Notes: generated by a model from the sequence alone, not told the origin. Positions 34,992 through 44,183 are shown, numbered from the stretch's first letter. The stretch: 64,000 nt of DNA from Flavobacterium sp. AED (GCF_000812945.1 NZ_JSYM01000001.1:1364001-1428000), one strand, 5' to 3'. A program made the numbers and translations.

Positions 34992-35663
34992 CTATGCGCT
35001 CCCTTTTGTAAACCAATAATACATAAAATAATAGGGGGCTATTTCAAGTGCGCAAAGATATAAAATAAAATAAAACAACTTACTGAATATTAAATTTTGA
35101 TAGTTTTTTATTGAAATCAAATAAGTTAATATATTTATTATCAATACTATAGCTATAATAAATAATGGAAAATTTCTTGAAATTGAGTCGTAATAAAACA
35201 AAATAATATTGATTGGCAGTATTGTTAAACCAATATAGGTTCTATAAGTAACCTTTTGAAGATTAAATTGTTCAACAAATTCTTCCATATTGAATGCCGT
35301 GGCAATAATTTTTTCTATGAGATATTTCGATAAAATAAAAAAGATAAGGAAAGTAGTTATCTGAATGTATAAAATCCAATCTGTTTTTGTGGCATATCCA
35401 AACTGACTCAACGATAGCTGAATGAAAAATGCAAATGAAATAACCTGAACAAAAAACAAAGCAATGGTAAAACCGCTTTTAAGGTGACTGCTATCTCTGT
35501 ATATTTTAGTGTATTTATCTGAAAAAATTAATTTTGAAAAATCACCAAAACGGTTTTCAAAAACAGATTTAGTAACAGCAACAATAGCAAAAGACAACAC
35601 AAATAAAAGTGTAGCCCAATCTTTATTTCCGGTTATCCTTGGATGAAGTACGTGTTCAATCAT
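34992..35663 (-). CDS. DUF4271 membrane protein
   Basis: A 223-residue inner-membrane protein with about six hydrophobic segments spread through its length and a basic central loop (about 45-60). It matches the Bacteroidota DUF4271 family, which regularly precedes hemD; the function is unknown. An exact -7 box ends only 7 bases before the ATG, so the mRNA may have almost no leader. Co-transcription with hemD is likely from the 13-base gap. Confidence 0.85.
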   Translation of the reverse strand: MIEHVLHPRITGNKDWATLLFVLSFAIVAVTKSVFENRFGDFSKLIFSDKYTKIYRDSSHLKSGFTIALFFVQVISFAFFIQLSLSQFGYATKTDWILYIQITTFLIFFILSKYLIEKIIATAFNMEEFVEQFNLQKVTYRTYIGLTILPINIILFYYDSISRNFPLFIIAIVLIINILTYLISIKNYQNLIFSKLFYFILYLCALEIAPYYFMYYWFTKGSA

Positions 35664-35670
35664 AGCGATA

Positions 35671-35678
35671 CAAAATTA
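35671..35678 (-). promoter_or_regulatory. -7 box of DUF4271-hemD
   Basis: TAATTTTG on the minus strand (TAnnTTTG), 7 bases before the ATG, implying a leaderless or nearly leaderless transcript. Confidence 0.5.
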
Positions 35679-35741
35679 CTATTTTTTTGCATCATTCTTT
35701 TTTATTATAAATTTATTATGAATCAAATGGCATAAAAAGTT

Positions 35742-35749
35742 TACTTTTG
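35742..35749 (+). promoter_or_regulatory. -7 box of the glycosyltransferase gene
   Basis: TACTTTTG, an exact match, 19 bases before the ATG at 35769. Confidence 0.5.
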
Positions 35750-35768
35750 CGTTGAAATTACTCAAAAG

Positions 35769-36494
35769 ATGAACGATTGTATTGTTATAATTCCTACCTA
35801 TAACGAAATTGAAAATATCGAAAGCATTATCAGAACAGTGCTTTCTCAACACAAGCTTTTTCATGTTCTTATTATTGACGATAATTCGCCAGATGGTACT
35901 GCGGATAGAGTAGTTACGCTTCAATCTGAATTCAAAGACAGATTGTTTTTGGAAAAAAGGGCAAAAAAATCAGGCTTAGGAACTGCTTATGTACATGGGT
36001 TTAAATGGGCTTTAAAGCATACGTATGAGTTTGTTTTTGAGATGGATGCTGATTTTTCACACAATCCAAATGATTTAGAAAAACTATATAATGCATGTCA
36101 TTTAGGAGATGCTGATTTAGCGATTGGCTCTAGATATGTAACAGGTGTAAATGTGGTGAACTGGCCTTTAAGCCGTGTTTTGATGTCCTATTTTGCCTCG
36201 GTTTATGTTAAATTAATAACCGGAATGAAAATTCATGATGCTACTGCAGGTTTTGTTTGTTACAAAAGAAAAGTGTTGGAAAGCATCAATTTAGATAAAA
36301 TAAAATTTGTTGGATATGCCTTCCAAATTGAAATGAAATATAGGACTTACTGTAAGAAATTTCAAATTGTTGAGGTTCCCATCATTTTTACCGATAGAAC
36401 AAAAGGACAATCCAAAATGAGTAATTCTATAATTATAGAAGCCGTTTTTGGGGTTATTTCCCTTAGATTAAAAAAATTAGTCAACACATTATAA
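35769..36494 (+). CDS. Polyprenol monophosphomannose synthase (GT2 family)
   Basis: A 241-residue GT-A glycosyltransferase. Visible motifs are IPTYNEIENIESI (8-20), DDNSPDGT (nucleotide binding), EMDADFSH (metal-binding DxD) and IGSRYVTG. The closest well-known family is the DPM1 type, which transfers mannose from GDP-mannose to a polyprenyl phosphate, giving a lipid-linked donor for O-mannosylation. It has no C-terminal membrane helices, so it is peripheral. pyrC follows after 12 bases on the same strand, then the DUF4296 gene. Confidence 0.87.
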   Translation: MNDCIVIIPTYNEIENIESIIRTVLSQHKLFHVLIIDDNSPDGTADRVVTLQSEFKDRLFLEKRAKKSGLGTAYVHGFKWALKHTYEFVFEMDADFSHNPNDLEKLYNACHLGDADLAIGSRYVTGVNVVNWPLSRVLMSYFASVYVKLITGMKIHDATAGFVCYKRKVLESINLDKIKFVGYAFQIEMKYRTYCKKFQIVEVPIIFTDRTKGQSKMSNSIIIEAVFGVISLRLKKLVNTL

Positions 36495-36506
36495 GAAGAA
36501 GATACG

Positions 36507-37847
36507 ATGAACAGGATTTTAATTAAGAATGCCAAAATAGTAAATGAAGGAACGATTTTTGAAGGCGATGTATTAATTGAAGATGACTTAATTGTTGAAA
36601 TTGCGGAAAGCATAAGTGCTAAATCTTCCCAATGCAAAATCATTGATGCCGAAGGAAATTACCTAATTCCTGGAGCGATTGATGATCAGGTTCATTTTAG
36701 AGAACCGGGTCTTACTTACAAAGGGGATATAGAATCAGAATCGAAAGCTGCAGTTGCCGGAGGAATTACTTCTTACATAGAACAGCCCAATACGGTTCCA
36801 AATGCAGTAACCCAAGAAATTTTAGAAGAAAAATATAAAATTGCTGCAGAGAAATCCTATGCAAATTATTCTTTTATGATGGGTGCAACAAACGATAATT
36901 TAGAAGAAGTTCTAAAGACAAATCCGAAGAATGTTGCAGGAATAAAAATATTTTTAGGTTCATCAACCGGGAATATGTTGGTGGATAACGAAGCTACTTT
37001 AGAAAAAATATTCTCCAGTACGCCAATGCTTATTGCAGTTCATTGTGAGGATGAAACGACCATCAAAAACAATCTTGAAAAATACAAAGAAGAGTTTGGA
37101 GAAGATGTCCCGGTAACGGTTCATCACCTAATTAGAAGTGAAGAAGCGTGTTATATTTCGTCTTCAAAAGCAATTGCTTTGGCTAAGAAAACAGGTGCTC
37201 GTTTGCATATTTTTCATCTTTCGACAGCTAAAGAAATGGATTTGTTTACCAATAAAATCCCATTGGAAGACAAGAAAATTACTGCTGAAGTTTGCGTTCA
37301 TCATTTATGGTTTACTAATGATGATTATGCAACCAAAGGCAATTTAATCAAATGGAATCCAGCGGTAAAAACTGCCAATGACCGAAAAGTACTTTGGGAA
37401 GCCTTGCTTGATGACCGAATTGATGTGATTGCAACCGATCACGCGCCACATACACTGGAAGAGAAAAAACTACCGTATCTAAAAGCTCCTTCTGGTGGGC
37501 CATTAGTACAACATGCCGTTGTCGCTATGTTTGAAGCGCATCACCAAGGTAAAATCAGCATTGAAAAAATTGTTGAAAAAATGTGCCATAATCCGGCTAA
37601 GATTTTCAAAATAGAAAAGCGTGGTTTTATAAAAGAAGGGTATTATGCGGATTTGGTTATTATAAATTCAGGTTTGCCGTGGAGTGTTAAAAAAGAAAAT
37701 ATTCTTGCTAAATGCGGATGGTCACCATTTGAAGGATTTACGTTTAAATCCAGAATAACACATACTTTTGTAAATGGACAATTAGTGTATACTGCTTTCA
37801 AAGTAAAAGAAATTCGTGCAGGGAAACGATTGTTATTTGATAGATAA
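36507..37847 (+). CDS. pyrC: Dihydroorotase
   Basis: A 446-residue amidohydrolase with FREPG (64-68), HCEDE (about 175-179), HIFHLSTAKE and ATDHAPHTLEEK. It makes dihydroorotate in pyrimidine synthesis. The usual metal pair DHVH is here DDQVH (59-63), so the first metal histidine is a glutamine. I believe this variant is common in Bacteroidota dihydroorotases, but it could mark altered metal binding. It lies 12 bases after the glycosyltransferase and 11 before DUF4296, so the three form an operon. Confidence 0.9.
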   Translation: MNRILIKNAKIVNEGTIFEGDVLIEDDLIVEIAESISAKSSQCKIIDAEGNYLIPGAIDDQVHFREPGLTYKGDIESESKAAVAGGITSYIEQPNTVPNAVTQEILEEKYKIAAEKSYANYSFMMGATNDNLEEVLKTNPKNVAGIKIFLGSSTGNMLVDNEATLEKIFSSTPMLIAVHCEDETTIKNNLEKYKEEFGEDVPVTVHHLIRSEEACYISSSKAIALAKKTGARLHIFHLSTAKEMDLFTNKIPLEDKKITAEVCVHHLWFTNDDYATKGNLIKWNPAVKTANDRKVLWEALLDDRIDVIATDHAPHTLEEKKLPYLKAPSGGPLVQHAVVAMFEAHHQGKISIEKIVEKMCHNPAKIFKIEKRGFIKEGYYADLVIINSGLPWSVKKENILAKCGWSPFEGFTFKSRITHTFVNGQLVYTAFKVKEIRAGKRLLFDR

Positions 37848-37858
37848 AAAGGTAGGAT

Positions 37859-38305
37859 ATGAAGAAAGTAATAGCATTTTTAGCGATTGTTGCGGTACTT
37901 ATAAGCTGTAAGGATGAGGTATTAAAAAAACCAAATAAGCTTATAGAAAAAGACGAAATGATCAATATTATGTATGATTTATCGCTTTTGGAAGCTATTA
38001 AATACCAAAATCCGACCTCTTTAGATACCTTTAAAATAAATCCTAAAATATATATTTATAAAAAGTATAAGGTTGACAGTCTGCAATTTTCTAAAAGTAA
38101 TACTTATTATGCTTCTAATTATGAGGAATATGCAAATATTATTGATCAAGTAAACGATAGGTTGACTAAAAATAAAAAAGCAATAACTGCTTTAATTAAG
38201 GCTGAAGAGAAAAAGAATAAGAAGAAAAAACCAGTTGAAAAATCCGTTTCACCTACCAGTAAAATGATAGATTCATTGGAAATTAACCAAAGAAAAAGGC
38301 TTTAG
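37859..38305 (+). CDS. DUF4296 lipoprotein
   Basis: A 148-residue lipoprotein. The signal peptide ends in a lipobox with C17 (VAVLISCKDE), and the body matches DUF4296 (KDEMINIMYDLSLLEAI, YKKYKVDSLQFSKSN). The tail is rich in lysine. The family is found in Bacteroidota, function unknown. It is the last gene of the glycosyltransferase-pyrC operon, and its stop abuts the stop of the convergent epimerase gene with no base between them. Confidence 0.87.
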   Translation: MKKVIAFLAIVAVLISCKDEVLKKPNKLIEKDEMINIMYDLSLLEAIKYQNPTSLDTFKINPKIYIYKKYKVDSLQFSKSNTYYASNYEEYANIIDQVNDRLTKNKKAITALIKAEEKKNKKKKPVEKSVSPTSKMIDSLEINQRKRL

Positions 38306-39295
38306 TTATAAAGCTGAAATTTCTTTGATGTATTGATCAATATCTAAAAACTCCGTTGTTAAAATAGTTGTAACTTTCTCATTGGAATATTCATTTTTGG
38401 AGTAAGATGCTTTTGCTGTAGCGCTAGTTAGTTGTCTTTTTTGCATGAAAATATTCGATAGTATCCAGTCTATTCTCCAGTAAATTTCCATAAATAACGG
38501 TTTCGCATGAATGGTAGGTCTTTTTGTAAGAAGAGAATCAGCAATAGTGTTTAATACATCTCGAAAAACCATATTTTGGGCAATTAATGTAAATCGTTCA
38601 TTATGAATTTCACTTTTCATTAATTGAGTTGCGATGCGTACAACATCTGGTACAGCAACAAATCCATTACTTCCTAAGGTGTAAAATGATAATCCTTTTT
38701 TCACTTTGGTAAAAAGTTGCCCGCTTCCCTGTTCCCAAAAACCAGGGCCAATAATTATACCAGGATTTAGAATTATGACTTCTAATCCTTCCTGTTGCCC
38801 ACGCCATATTTCCATTTCGGCACCGTATTTAGAAATTGCATAATCGCTGTGTGGTTTTTCGGGATTCCATTCGGTTTCCTCCGTAACTACTTTTTCGTGG
38901 GAAGCTAAATCGCCAAGGGCGGCAGTTGAACTGATAAAGCACAGTTTTTTTATAGCATTGGCAATGCAAAAATTGACAATATTTGCGGTTCCTTCAATAT
39001 TGATTTTTCGAATTAAATCTTCGTCTTTTGGATCGAAAGAAATCAAAGCGGCGCAATGATAAACATAATTGATTCCCTCAAAAGCATTTTCTAACGCAGG
39101 AATGTCAGTGATATCCGCTTGAATCCATTCGATAGCATCAAATAAATCGTGCTTTTTGTATAGATTAAATAGATTTTTAGTCTTTTCGATACTTTTTGTA
39201 TTGCGATAAATAGCACGGACATTTTCTCCACTTTCAATTAAATGAAGCAATACATGCGCACCTACTAAACCAGTTCCTCCTGTGACTAAAATCAT
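38306..39295 (-). CDS. NAD-dependent epimerase/dehydratase family protein
   Basis: A 329-residue extended short-chain dehydrogenase. The Rossmann glycine motif is VTGGTGLVGAH (4-14), the catalytic tyrosine and lysine are in SDYAISKYGAE (about 148-158), and a serine lies in CFISSTAALG. Substrates of the family are nucleotide sugars or flavonol/steroid-like alcohols; this protein cannot be assigned more exactly. It stands alone between two convergent/divergent neighbours. No regulatory site was recognised upstream. Confidence 0.88.
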   Translation of the reverse strand: MILVTGGTGLVGAHVLLHLIESGENVRAIYRNTKSIEKTKNLFNLYKKHDLFDAIEWIQADITDIPALENAFEGINYVYHCAALISFDPKDEDLIRKINIEGTANIVNFCIANAIKKLCFISSTAALGDLASHEKVVTEETEWNPEKPHSDYAISKYGAEMEIWRGQQEGLEVIILNPGIIIGPGFWEQGSGQLFTKVKKGLSFYTLGSNGFVAVPDVVRIATQLMKSEIHNERFTLIAQNMVFRDVLNTIADSLLTKRPTIHAKPLFMEIYWRIDWILSNIFMQKRQLTSATAKASYSKNEYSNEKVTTILTTEFLDIDQYIKEISAL

Positions 39296-39358
39296 TTGGT
39301 AAAGATAATAGATTGTTCGATTTTATAGAGATAGATTTTCAAATTATGCAATTAAAAC

Positions 39359-39366
39359 TATCTTTG
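39359..39366 (+). promoter_or_regulatory. -7 box of tyrS
   Basis: TATCTTTG, an exact TAnnTTTG match 20 bases before the ATG at 39387; the GTG at 39366 is its last base and so not a start. Confidence 0.55.
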
Positions 39367-39386
39367 TGCAAATTGATTTTTATAAA

Positions 39387-40682
39387 ATGAAAAATATTAT
39401 TTCCGAATTACAATGGCGCGGTTTAGTTCACGATATCATGCCTGGGACTGAAGAGCAACTTCTAAAAGAAATGACAACCACTTACATCGGATTTGATCCA
39501 ACATCGGATTCCTTACATATTGGAAGCCTGGTGCCTATAATTCTTTTGGTTCATTTGAAAAATTTTGGACACAAACCTATTGCATTGGTTGGTGGAGCTA
39601 CAGGAATGATTGGGGATCCATCCGGTAAATCTGATGAGAGAAATCTCTTGGATGAAGCTACTTTGAACCATAATGTAGAAGGAATAAAAAGTGTTTTGTC
39701 TCGTTTTTTAGATTTTAATTCGAATGAAATAAATGCGCCTGTTCTGGTAAATAATTACGATTGGATGAAGAATTTGTCATTCATTAATTTCGCTCGTGAC
39801 GTGGGTAAAAGAATCACCGTGAATTATATGATGGCCAAAGATTCTGTAAAGAAAAGATTGTCTGGCGAAGGTGAAGGGATGTCTTTTACCGAGTTTACCT
39901 ACCAATTAATTCAAGGATATGATTTTTACCATTTGCATAAAGAATACAATTGTTTGTTACAAATGGGAGGTTCAGACCAATGGGGAAATATTACAACCGG
40001 AACCGAATTAGTAAGACGAATGAATTCAGAAGGAGCCAAAGCATATGCGATGACTTGTCCGTTAATTACAAAAGCTGACGGTTCAAAATTTGGAAAATCC
40101 GAAGGAGGTAATGTTTGGTTGACGGCTGATAAAACGTCGGTTTATAAATTTTACCAGTTTTGGTTGAATACCACGGATGTTGATGCAGAGAAATATATTA
40201 AGATTTTTACTTTTTTAGACAAAGAAACAATAGATGCGCTAATAGAAGAACATAAAACGGCTCCGCATTTAAGAGTTTTACAACGAAGACTGGCTGAAGA
40301 GTTAACGGTTTTTGTTCATTCGAAAGAAGATTTAGAAAAAGCAATTAAAGCCTCTAATATTTTGTTTGGAAATGCCACTGCCGATGATTTGAAACAATTA
40401 GACGAAGCGACTTTCTTAGAAGTTTTTGAAGGTGTTCCGCAGGCTGAAATTGCCAGAAATGAGATTGAAGCAGGAATTGATATTGTTGCTGTTTTGAATG
40501 AAAAAACTGGTTTTATGAAATCGAATGGAGAAGCAAGACGTGCTTTGAATGCAAATTCTATTTCAGTAAATAAAGAAAAAGTTGCCGAAGATTTTATACT
40601 TTCGACCAAAGATTTAATCAACAATCAATTTGTATTGTTGCAAAGTGGAAAGAAAAATTATTTTGTGGTGAGAGTTGTTTAA
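39387..40682 (+). CDS. tyrS: Tyrosyl-tRNA synthetase
   Basis: A 431-residue class Ic synthetase from [12 protein letters not shown]. The HIGH-type motif is DSLHIGSL, tyrosine recognition residues lie in GGSDQWGN, and the KMSKS-type loop is [10 protein letters not shown]-terminal S4-like RNA-binding domain (about 350-431) follows. It charges tRNA-Tyr. The GTG start of the longer frame lies within the -7 box. A TTAAACAAAT-type repeat and then the island boundary follow the stop codon. Confidence 0.96.
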   Translation: MKNIISELQWRGLVHDIMPGTEEQLLKEMTTTYIGFDPTSDSLHIGSLVPIILLVHLKNFGHKPIALVGGATGMIGDPSGKSDERNLLDEATLNHNVEGIKSVLSRFLDFNSNEINAPVLVNNYDWMKNLSFINFARDVGKRITVNYMMAKDSVKKRLSGEGEGMSFTEFTYQLIQGYDFYHLHKEYNCLLQMGGSDQWGNITTGTELVRRMNSEGAKAYAMTCPLITKADGSKFGKSEGGNVWLTADKTSVYKFYQFWLNTTDVDAEKYIKIFTFLDKETIDALIEEHKTAPHLRVLQRRLAEELTVFVHSKEDLEKAIKASNILFGNATADDLKQLDEATFLEVFEGVPQAEIARNEIEAGIDIVAVLNEKTGFMKSNGEARRALNANSISVNKEKVAEDFILSTKDLINNQFVLLQSGKKNYFVVRVV

Positions 40683-40733
40683 TTGTTGAATCGTTAATTC
40701 GGTTAACCGATTAAACAAATTAACGATTAACCT
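40683..40733. repeat. TTAAACAAAT-type inverted repeat, copy 2
   Basis: TTGAATCGTTAATTCGGTTAA followed by CCGATTAAACAAATTAACGATTAACC, directly after the tyrS stop. Same family as 10707-10769 and 56535-56569. Confidence 0.6.
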
Positions 40734-40735
40734 TT

Positions 40736-40818
40736 TTACAAGATCATCAAGTTACAACCTCGAATATCAGAATTATCAAAACGTCCCAATACCTCGAAAG
40801 AGTTGTTGGGATTTTTTT
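40736..40818 (-). pseudogene. Stranded 3' end of the LuxE/PaaK-like gene
   Basis: On the minus strand this encodes NNSFEVLGRFDNSDIRGC then NLMIL and a stop at 40736-40738. It is the same as the last 25 or so codons of the intact gene at 43071-44051 except for one conservative change, and there is no further coding sequence in front. It forms the left boundary repeat of the island. Confidence 0.8.
40745..40818. repeat. 74-bp direct repeat, left boundary of the island
   Basis: 70 of 74 bases match 43080-43153 in the same orientation. Differences are at the 7th, 18th, 24th and 69th positions. The region between the copies is 2261 bases. Confidence 0.85.
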
Positions 40819-40891
40819 ATATCGCATTAAATAATTATTATTAAAGTGAATATCACTGAAAGCGGGTATTTTTATTACAACTTGCATTCAA

Positions 40892-40899
40892 TATATTTG
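40892..40899 (+). promoter_or_regulatory. Candidate -7 box for the island lipoprotein gene
   Basis: TATATTTG lies 47 bases before the ATG at 40947; TAACTTTA at 40927-40934 is a nearer but imperfect alternative. Confidence 0.35.
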
Positions 40900-40946
40900 T
40901 TAAAGCATTCTTTGAAAAAATATTACTAACTTTAACCAAATAAGCT

Positions 40947-41225
40947 ATGAAAAGAGTTTTAACGAAAATTAAATTATTATCCTTGTTAATTTTAATGTTT
41001 TCTATGACGAATTGTCAAGTAGAGGAAAACGGTATAAAAGAAAATAGCACAATTGCAAAACAAATTCAAATTACCGAGAAGACGTTTGATGAATTAATAA
41101 TGGAAAATGAATTTAAATATGTTTTTCAAAAATTACCATATATGAATTCTACAAAACAGGGAAAAGGATTTAAACTCAGTAATGAAGATTATGAAATAGC
41201 AAATCAGCCTGCGAAAATTATTTAA
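40947..41225 (+). CDS. Lipoprotein, 5' part of the interrupted island gene
   Basis: A 92-residue frame with signal peptide MKRVLTKIKLLSLLILMF and lipobox cysteine (MTNC, C23), then a polar region with ITEKTFDELIMENEF. Taken alone it would be a small surface lipoprotein, but the sequence after its stop continues the same frame and the same family pattern, so it is most likely the front end of a longer gene. It is the first gene inside the left boundary repeat. Confidence 0.55.
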   Translation: MKRVLTKIKLLSLLILMFSMTNCQVEENGIKENSTIAKQIQITEKTFDELIMENEFKYVFQKLPYMNSTKQGKGFKLSNEDYEIANQPAKII

Positions 41226-41384
41226 CATCAGAATAAAATTTCTTACACTTTTTTAATCACTAGAGAAAATAATAATAATTCATTTTTTGAAAATCTCGTA
41301 ATTGAAATAGATAGTTCTAAAAATTCAAAAGCCTTTATAATAAAATACATTCCAACTAAACTAATCCATAAATTAAAAAATCAA

Positions 41385-42587
41385 GTGGATTTTGAAGGTG
41401 AAATTGAAGTGAAATCTATCAATAAGAATAGCGAACTGGCTAAGAGCAATACACAAAGCACATTTTGTTTTACGGAAGTTGTTTCGGCCTGTTCTGGTGA
41501 TCCTTGGGATTGTGGGGGTGCAATTTGTGGATATTATTCTCGAACTACATGTGTTACTTTAGGCGGCTCTTCAGGAGCTATAAGTTTTGGCACTGCAAGT
41601 ACTAGTAGTTATATTGGCACTGGCTCAGGTGGAGGTTATGCAAGTTCTAATTCAGTAATAACATCGCCAAACTTACCAAGTGGTGACGCAGTAATAACGA
41701 AACAGTACAATACTTTTTTGACTACTTTAAATAAAACTCAATATTATTTTTTAGGACTAAATCCACCATTTAATGAACAAATAACAAATTACTTAATAGA
41801 AAATGAATTTACTTATGCTAGTAGGATAATTGCAAAAGAGCTAATAAACACAGCAATGAATACCTCTGATGCTACTTTTGCTTATAATGTAATCATTGAC
41901 CCATCATTTCAAAACAATCCATGTTTATATGGAGTATATACAAAACTTGGAGGGGCTCCAACTTTTCAGAATTATTTAAAAAAGTTTGATGGAGATTTTT
42001 CTGTGGCTAATTTGAAATTGAGTGCAGGGGCTATCCCTGTACCTAATAATGAAGCTAGTGCCGCAACTTTTGAACCTATAAATTATTTAATTGAAATTAG
42101 GTTCAACCCATTAAAGTTAGGTTCGCCACAATTAAATATTGCCAGAACTTTTATTCATGAAATGTTACATGCCGAAATGTATAGAAAACTATTGTCTCTT
42201 GCTAATCAAGGAAGCATTCCTTGGTCTGCAGATTTTATAAAGAGCATAAAAGATGATTATCCTGGAATTGCCGATTATTATACGCGATATAAATATAATG
42301 TGCCTACGGGACAGCAACCTTCTGTAGCTCAACACGAATTAATGGCTCAACATTCTAGAGAAATAATCATTCAAGTTTTACAACAATTTGACAATAATGC
42401 ACACACTTTGGACTTTTATAATGCGCTTTCTTGGATAGGATTAATGGGTAGTGGGGGCAATCCAAGTACTGTTACTGGTCTTCCTCCCCATCCGACTATA
42501 GCTTGGCAAAACATACCAGAAATCAATAGAAAACAAATACTAGATATTTACTATAACTTTATAAACACAAATCCGCCATGCCAATAA
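41385..42587 (+). CDS. HExxH-motif protein, 3' part of the interrupted island gene
   Basis: A 400-residue frame opened only by a GTG that is not preceded by a promoter, which supports its being the back end of the gene starting at 40947. It has a Cys/Gly/Ser-rich stretch (about 28-85, with [17 protein letters not shown]), then a globular part ending with [14 protein letters not shown] (about 258-271). HEMLH is a gluzincin/SprT-like zinc site. It lacks any signal of its own. The substrate is unknown. It overlaps the next gene by 10 bases. Confidence 0.6.
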   Translation: MDFEGEIEVKSINKNSELAKSNTQSTFCFTEVVSACSGDPWDCGGAICGYYSRTTCVTLGGSSGAISFGTASTSSYIGTGSGGGYASSNSVITSPNLPSGDAVITKQYNTFLTTLNKTQYYFLGLNPPFNEQITNYLIENEFTYASRIIAKELINTAMNTSDATFAYNVIIDPSFQNNPCLYGVYTKLGGAPTFQNYLKKFDGDFSVANLKLSAGAIPVPNNEASAATFEPINYLIEIRFNPLKLGSPQLNIARTFIHEMLHAEMYRKLLSLANQGSIPWSADFIKSIKDDYPGIADYYTRYKYNVPTGQQPSVAQHELMAQHSREIIIQVLQQFDNNAHTLDFYNALSWIGLMGSGGNPSTVTGLPPHPTIAWQNIPEINRKQILDIYYNFINTNPPCQ

Positions 42588-43045
42588 TAAGAAGAATATT
42601 CGTTTTATTTTGTTTAGTTCGTTTTTGTTTATCTTTTTCTCAAGAAATAAAAAAGCAAGAATCGACAACTGTTTTTATTGATTTAAAAGATAAATCGATA
42701 GCTAGTTATAGCATAAATAAAGCTGTAACAAAGGCTCAATTTAACTTTTATTACAAAGGCTATGAAACAAAGCAAGCAAGAGATAAAGGCTTAAAAAAAT
42801 TCAGAAACGATCCTGAAAACAGTTTAAACGAACCCTCTTTCACATATACTCTGTATAGTTCGTCTTGTTTTTCCTCGAATCCCAAACCACCCGAAAAAAT
42901 ATATACTTTGAAAGGAGTAGATTATATCACACTAGAGAAGTTCAGAGAAAACAATTTACAATCATCAAGCAGAGTATATATACTTCATAAGTTAAAAAAC
43001 GGAACTTATTTGAAATGGGAGACGTCTATGATAGACTTTAATTGA
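42578..43045 (+). CDS. Small secreted protein of the island
   Basis: A 155-residue protein with a signal peptide ([21 protein letters not shown], cleavage near SFSQ). The mature part is basic and rich in K, Y and S, and carries one cysteine in SSSCFSSN. I do not recognise a family. It overlaps the end of the HExxH gene by 10 bases, so the two are translated together and may work as a pair, for example a peptidase and its partner or inhibitor; that is inference. It ends 35 bases before the right boundary repeat. Confidence 0.65.
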   Translation: MPIIRRIFVLFCLVRFCLSFSQEIKKQESTTVFIDLKDKSIASYSINKAVTKAQFNFYYKGYETKQARDKGLKKFRNDPENSLNEPSFTYTLYSSSCFSSNPKPPEKIYTLKGVDYITLEKFRENNLQSSSRVYILHKLKNGTYLKWETSMIDFN

Positions 43046-43070
43046 TTTAGACAAGTATCAGTAATTCGGG

Positions 43071-44051
43071 TTAAAGAACCATCAAATTACAACCTCGGAT
43101 ATCCGAATTATCAAAACGTCCCAATACCTCGAAAGAGTTGTTGGGATCTTTTTTGCCTAAATCCTGCGTAGCGATAAACGAACAGGAATTGATATTGGCC
43201 AAATCAATCACGTTGATTCCTCCAGTTTTACCGTTGACTACATAAGTCAAAGCATCTTCGGTGTCGCGAATGAGGATTTGCATCCAAGAAGGGCACTCAA
43301 ATAAGCCATTTCCTAAAGAATACGCCTGGGATAATAATTCGGTCATCCCGTATTCTGAATGAATGGCTGAAACGCCAAATCCTTTGCACAATTGTTCGTG
43401 TAATTCTTCCCGAATCATTTCTTTTCGTTTGCCTTTCATTCCACCCGTTTCCATGATTATGGTATTTTGCAGTTGGAATTGGTGTTTCTCAATCAAATCT
43501 AACAAAGCATAAGTGACTCCAATCAAAATGACATTTTGACCGGCTTGGTCCAGAGCAATGAGTTTCGCTATAAGTTCGTCATGATTGTGCAGGTAAAAAC
43601 CGCTTTCCAGATGATTGGAAAGTGTTATCAAATCTTCAACCATGTAAATCAAAGAGGAGCCTTCTCTTTCTAAATAAGAAGGAAGTAAAGCCAAAACAAC
43701 ATAATCCTCGATGTTCCCATAAAACTGAGAAAATCCTTTGCGGTAGCTTTCTTCATATATGGAAGCGTCAGTGACTAAATGCTTGCTGGTAATCATTCCG
43801 GTTGTCCCGCTACTGGTAAATGTTTCTTCAATCGCATCTGTATTAGAAACAACTTGGTGGCTCTTGAAAAATTGTATTGGTAAAAAGGGAATTTGAGATA
43901 ATGATTTTACTTTGTGAGGATCTGTTTTTAAAAAATTACAAAATTCCTGATACACCTTATTATTTTCGTATTGAAAACGAAACACTTTTAAAGCGACTTT
44001 CTCAAACTGTTTTTGACTGGAAATAGCAAATATGTCGGTAGTTGGAATCAA
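43071..44051 (-). CDS. LuxE/PaaK-like acyltransferase (acyl-protein synthetase family)
   Basis: A 326-residue protein of the adenylate-forming LuxE group. The nucleotide-binding loop is TFTSSGTTGMITSK (about 88-101), followed by ETGGMKGKRKEMI and EYGMTELLSQAY. LuxE proteins activate fatty acids and pass them to a protein or cofactor, and in Bacteroidota such genes often lie near surface-lipid or pigment loci, not seen here. Its last 25 codons are duplicated at 40736-40818. It stands alone. The acyl substrate is unknown. Confidence 0.83.
   Translation of the reverse strand: MIPTTDIFAISSQKQFEKVALKVFRFQYENNKVYQEFCNFLKTDPHKVKSLSQIPFLPIQFFKSHQVVSNTDAIEETFTSSGTTGMITSKHLVTDASIYEESYRKGFSQFYGNIEDYVVLALLPSYLEREGSSLIYMVEDLITLSNHLESGFYLHNHDELIAKLIALDQAGQNVILIGVTYALLDLIEKHQFQLQNTIIMETGGMKGKRKEMIREELHEQLCKGFGVSAIHSEYGMTELLSQAYSLGNGLFECPSWMQILIRDTEDALTYVVNGKTGGINVIDLANINSCSFIATQDLGKKDPNNSFEVLGRFDNSDIRGCNLMVL
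43080..43153. repeat. 74-bp direct repeat, right boundary of the island
   Basis: Matches 40745-40818 at 70 of 74 bases. This copy lies inside the intact LuxE/PaaK-like gene at its 3' end. Confidence 0.85.
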
Positions 44052-44156
44052 GAATTTTTTTTACAAAAGTAAGTAAAAAATTTGTAGACACTTAAGCATT
44101 CAAAGTCTTTGCAAGCACTTTACTCAATTTAATAAATAGCAGTACTATTTTATAAA

Positions 44157-44183
44157 AAAAGCCCCAATAGAATTGGAGCTTTT
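44157..44183 (-). terminator. Terminator after the sorting-domain protein gene
   Basis: Arms AAAAGCCCCAAT and ATTGGAGCTTTT with a 3-base loop, 22 bases past the stop codon. Confidence 0.6.

Larger units (their letters stand above)
40947..42587 (+). pseudogene. HExxH lipoprotein gene interrupted by an in-frame stop
   Basis: One frame runs from the ATG at 40947 to 42587 apart from a TAA at 41223-41225. Reading on after that stop gives [16 protein letters not shown] and [16 protein letters not shown], which joins the second open part in the same frame. The full product would be about 546 residues: lipoprotein signal, N-terminal domain, Gly/Ser/Cys-rich linker, and a C-terminal domain with HEMLH, a zinc-peptidase type HExxH motif. 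It would sit on the outer membrane or cell surface. A single base change at the stop would restore it, so this is a recent nonsense mutation or sequencing error. Confidence 0.75.

Noticed and set aside
40819..43079. Prophage or integrative element with its own integrase
   Set aside because: No integrase, recombinase or phage gene is present in the island; it is reported only as a repeat-bounded island.
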